In this document: piece after piece, positions 5,385 to 6,610 of the stretch | Position numbering within the stretch: the stretch's first letter is position 1 | Layout of the letters: each line of letters opens with the position of its first letter | Origin: Candidatus Omnitrophota bacterium | GTDB taxonomy: Bacteria; Omnitrophota; Gorgyraeia; Gygaellales; Profunditerraquicolaceae | Length of the DNA: 6,610 bases | Assembly (NCBI GenBank): GCA_020062065.1 | Contig: JAGUWZ010000111.1 | Coordinates: forward strand, 1-6,610 | Direction of reading: 5' to 3' | Notes under the pieces: model-generated | The model's database searches: none | The model's input: the letters and a program-made list of their open reading frames with translations, nothing else | Told to the model about the DNA's origin: nothing | Made by a program: the position numbers and the translations under genes

Positions 5385-5390
5385 GAGGAG
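5385..5390 (+). promoter_or_regulatory. Ribosome binding site of gltX
   Basis: GAGGAG lies six bases before the ATG at 5397. It is the only well-placed Shine-Dalgarno sequence in the window and it fixes the gltX start. It lies outside repeat copy 4. Confidence 0.85.
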
Positions 5391-5396
5391 ATTAAG

Positions 5397-6610
5397 ATGG
5401 TAAGGGTCCGCTTCGCGCCAGCTCCCACAGGTAATCTGCATATCGGCGGAGCGCGCACCGCGCTTTTTAACTGGCTTTATGCCCAGTCTAAAAAAGGACA
5501 GTTTATTTTAAGAATCGAAGATACGGATGTAAGCCGCTCTAAAAAGGAATACATCGACGAAATATTGGATAGCCTTAAATGGCTAAGGCTTGAATGGAGC
5601 GAAATTTACTACCAGAGCCAGAGGTTTGCGATATATAAGGAATACGCGCAAAAGCTTCTTAAAGAAGGCAGGGCCTACATTGAAAAATCTGATAACCACA
5701 AAGAGGCGATTATTTTCAAAGTGATTCCGCAGAAAATAAAAATTATTGATTTGATACATAAAGAAATCGAATTTGATACCACAGTAATCAAAGACCAGGT
5801 TTTGATTAAATCCGACGGAACTCCCACCTATAATTTTGCCTGCGTGGTGGATGATGCCCTTATGGAGATCACCCATATTATTAGAGGCGATGACCATATT
5901 TCCAATACCCCTAAACAAATTCTTTTATATCAAGCATTGGGTTTCCCTCTGCCGGAATTTGCGCACCTGCCGCTGATACTGACAAAAGAGGGAGGCAGAA
6001 TGTCCAAAAGAAAAGGCGCAACCGCCATAAGCGAATACCGCCGAGCAGGCTATTTAGCGCAAGCCTTAGTTAATTTTCTTATACTTTTAGGCTGGTCGCC
6101 GGGTGAGAACCGCGAGATTATAGATATAAAAAAAACAATAGAGCTCTTTGATATAAAAGACGTAAATAAAACCGCAGCAGTAATGGAGGTGGCTAAACTT
6201 GACTGGATAAACAACCAATATCTTAAAAACGAAGAGCCTAATAGATTAACAGATGAAGTAATACCGTTGTTAATAGAGAAGAATTTAATAGAGAAAGATA
6301 ATTTTGATAGAAATTATGTCTTTTCTTTGGTAAAATTATTTCAAGCGCGGTTAACGGTGTTAAACGATTTTATAGACCGTGCCGACTTTTTCTTTCTTGA
6401 CGATATTTCCATTGAGCCTCAGGCCAAGGAGAAATTCTTGAGTCAGGATTTGTCAAAAGAATTCTCTTTGTTTAGTGAACGGATTGAGAAATTAAAACAG
6501 TTTGATATCGACAACATTGAGAAAACCTTCCGTCGGCTAAGTGAGGAGCTTGGCATTGAAGCAAAGGTTTTGATTCATCCCATCAGGGTTGCGCTTACCG
6601 GAAAAACCGT
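5397..6610 (+). CDS. gltX: Glutamyl-tRNA synthetase, C-terminus beyond the window
   Basis: The enzyme charges tRNA(Glu), or tRNA(Glu) and tRNA(Gln), with glutamate using ATP in the cytosol. The reading frame is open to the window edge: 404 codons plus two bases, against a usual 460-500 residues. The class I HIGH motif is HIGG (15-18) within FAPAPTGNLHIGGARTALFN. RIEDTD (39-44), SDGTPTYNFACVVDDALM (139-156), IIRGDDHISNTP (161-172) and the KMSKS equivalent RMSKR (201-205) follow. LLGWSPG (230-236) and KLDWINNQYL (267-276) lead into the anticodon-binding domain. The segment between GRAY (91-94) and AIIFKV (104-109) is about 40 residues shorter than in E. coli and lacks the CxC...CxH zinc site and the CTPEEL helix. 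GluRS and the tRNA(Gln)-charging GlnRS share motifs, but the HIGG and FAHLPLIL contexts favour GluRS. Confidence 0.95.
   Translation, partial: MVRVRFAPAPTGNLHIGGARTALFNWLYAQSKKGQFILRIEDTDVSRSKKEYIDEILDSLKWLRLEWSEIYYQSQRFAIYKEYAQKLLKEGRAYIEKSDNHKEAIIFKVIPQKIKIIDLIHKEIEFDTTVIKDQVLIKSDGTPTYNFACVVDDALMEITHIIRGDDHISNTPKQILLYQALGFPLPEFAHLPLILTKEGGRMSKRKGATAISEYRRAGYLAQALVNFLILLGWSPGENREIIDIKKTIELFDIKDVNKTAAVMEVAKLDWINNQYLKNEEPNRLTDEVIPLLIEKNLIEKDNFDRNYVFSLVKLFQARLTVLNDFIDRADFFFLDDISIEPQAKEKFLSQDLSKEFSLFSERIEKLKQFDIDNIEKTFRRLSEELGIEAKVLIHPIRVALTGKT

Noticed and set aside
5232..5458. Two overlapping minus-strand open frames across copy 4 and the gltX start
   Set aside because: Their peptides are translations of the ACGCAGAT repeat (RRYTQ-type periodic sequence) and of antisense gltX. 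The open frame comes from the repeat lacking stops.

Overview
The window (about 40% GC by eye) looks like chromosomal DNA of an anaerobic, uncultivated-type bacterium. It carries a non-mevalonate isoprenoid gene (dxs), a four-subunit 2-oxoacid:ferredoxin oxidoreductase (korDABC) and a glutamyl-tRNA synthetase (gltX) cut off by the right edge. All six genes read on the + strand. The ATCTGCGT-rich repeats, the short repeats inside genes and the compact GltX remind me of Omnitrophota-like genomes. That placement is a recollection, not a search result, and is of low to moderate confidence.

Layout: repeat copy 1 (1-99, its left part outside the window); dxs (118-2031); repeat copy 2 (2076-2240); korD ferredoxin (2248-2487); repeat copy 3, core only (2539-2636); korA (2699-3796), overlapping korB (3771-4499) by 26 bases; a heptamer-phased spacer (4510-4586); korC (4611-5177); repeat copy 4, inverted (5197-5362); gltX (5397 to the end). 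No gene-free stretch exceeds 300 bases.

KorD, A, B and C should form one enzyme. KorA with KorB binds thiamine diphosphate and an iron-sulfur cluster, KorC completes the catalytic domain set, and KorD passes electrons through two 4Fe-4S clusters to ferredoxin. The enzyme interconverts a 2-oxoacid, CoA and oxidised ferredoxin with an acyl-CoA, CO2 and reduced ferredoxin. Dxs makes 1-deoxy-D-xylulose 5-phosphate for isoprenoids and thiamine, so it could share a thiamine diphosphate need with Kor, but no riboswitch is visible.

The most unusual feature is the repeat load. Every intergenic gap contains a repeat, and the genes themselves appear to have absorbed several. A roughly 165-bp element has a phased palindromic core and imperfect subterminal inverted repeats. 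It occurs complete in copies 2 and 4, which lie in opposite orientation and bracket korDABC exactly. KorA contains two clearly repeat-like in-frame segments, the KorC C-terminus and stop codon lie in a palindrome, and Dxs and KorD each have a family-atypical insertion that may have the same origin. This resembles the in-frame palindromic elements of Rickettsia, but with several different repeat families.
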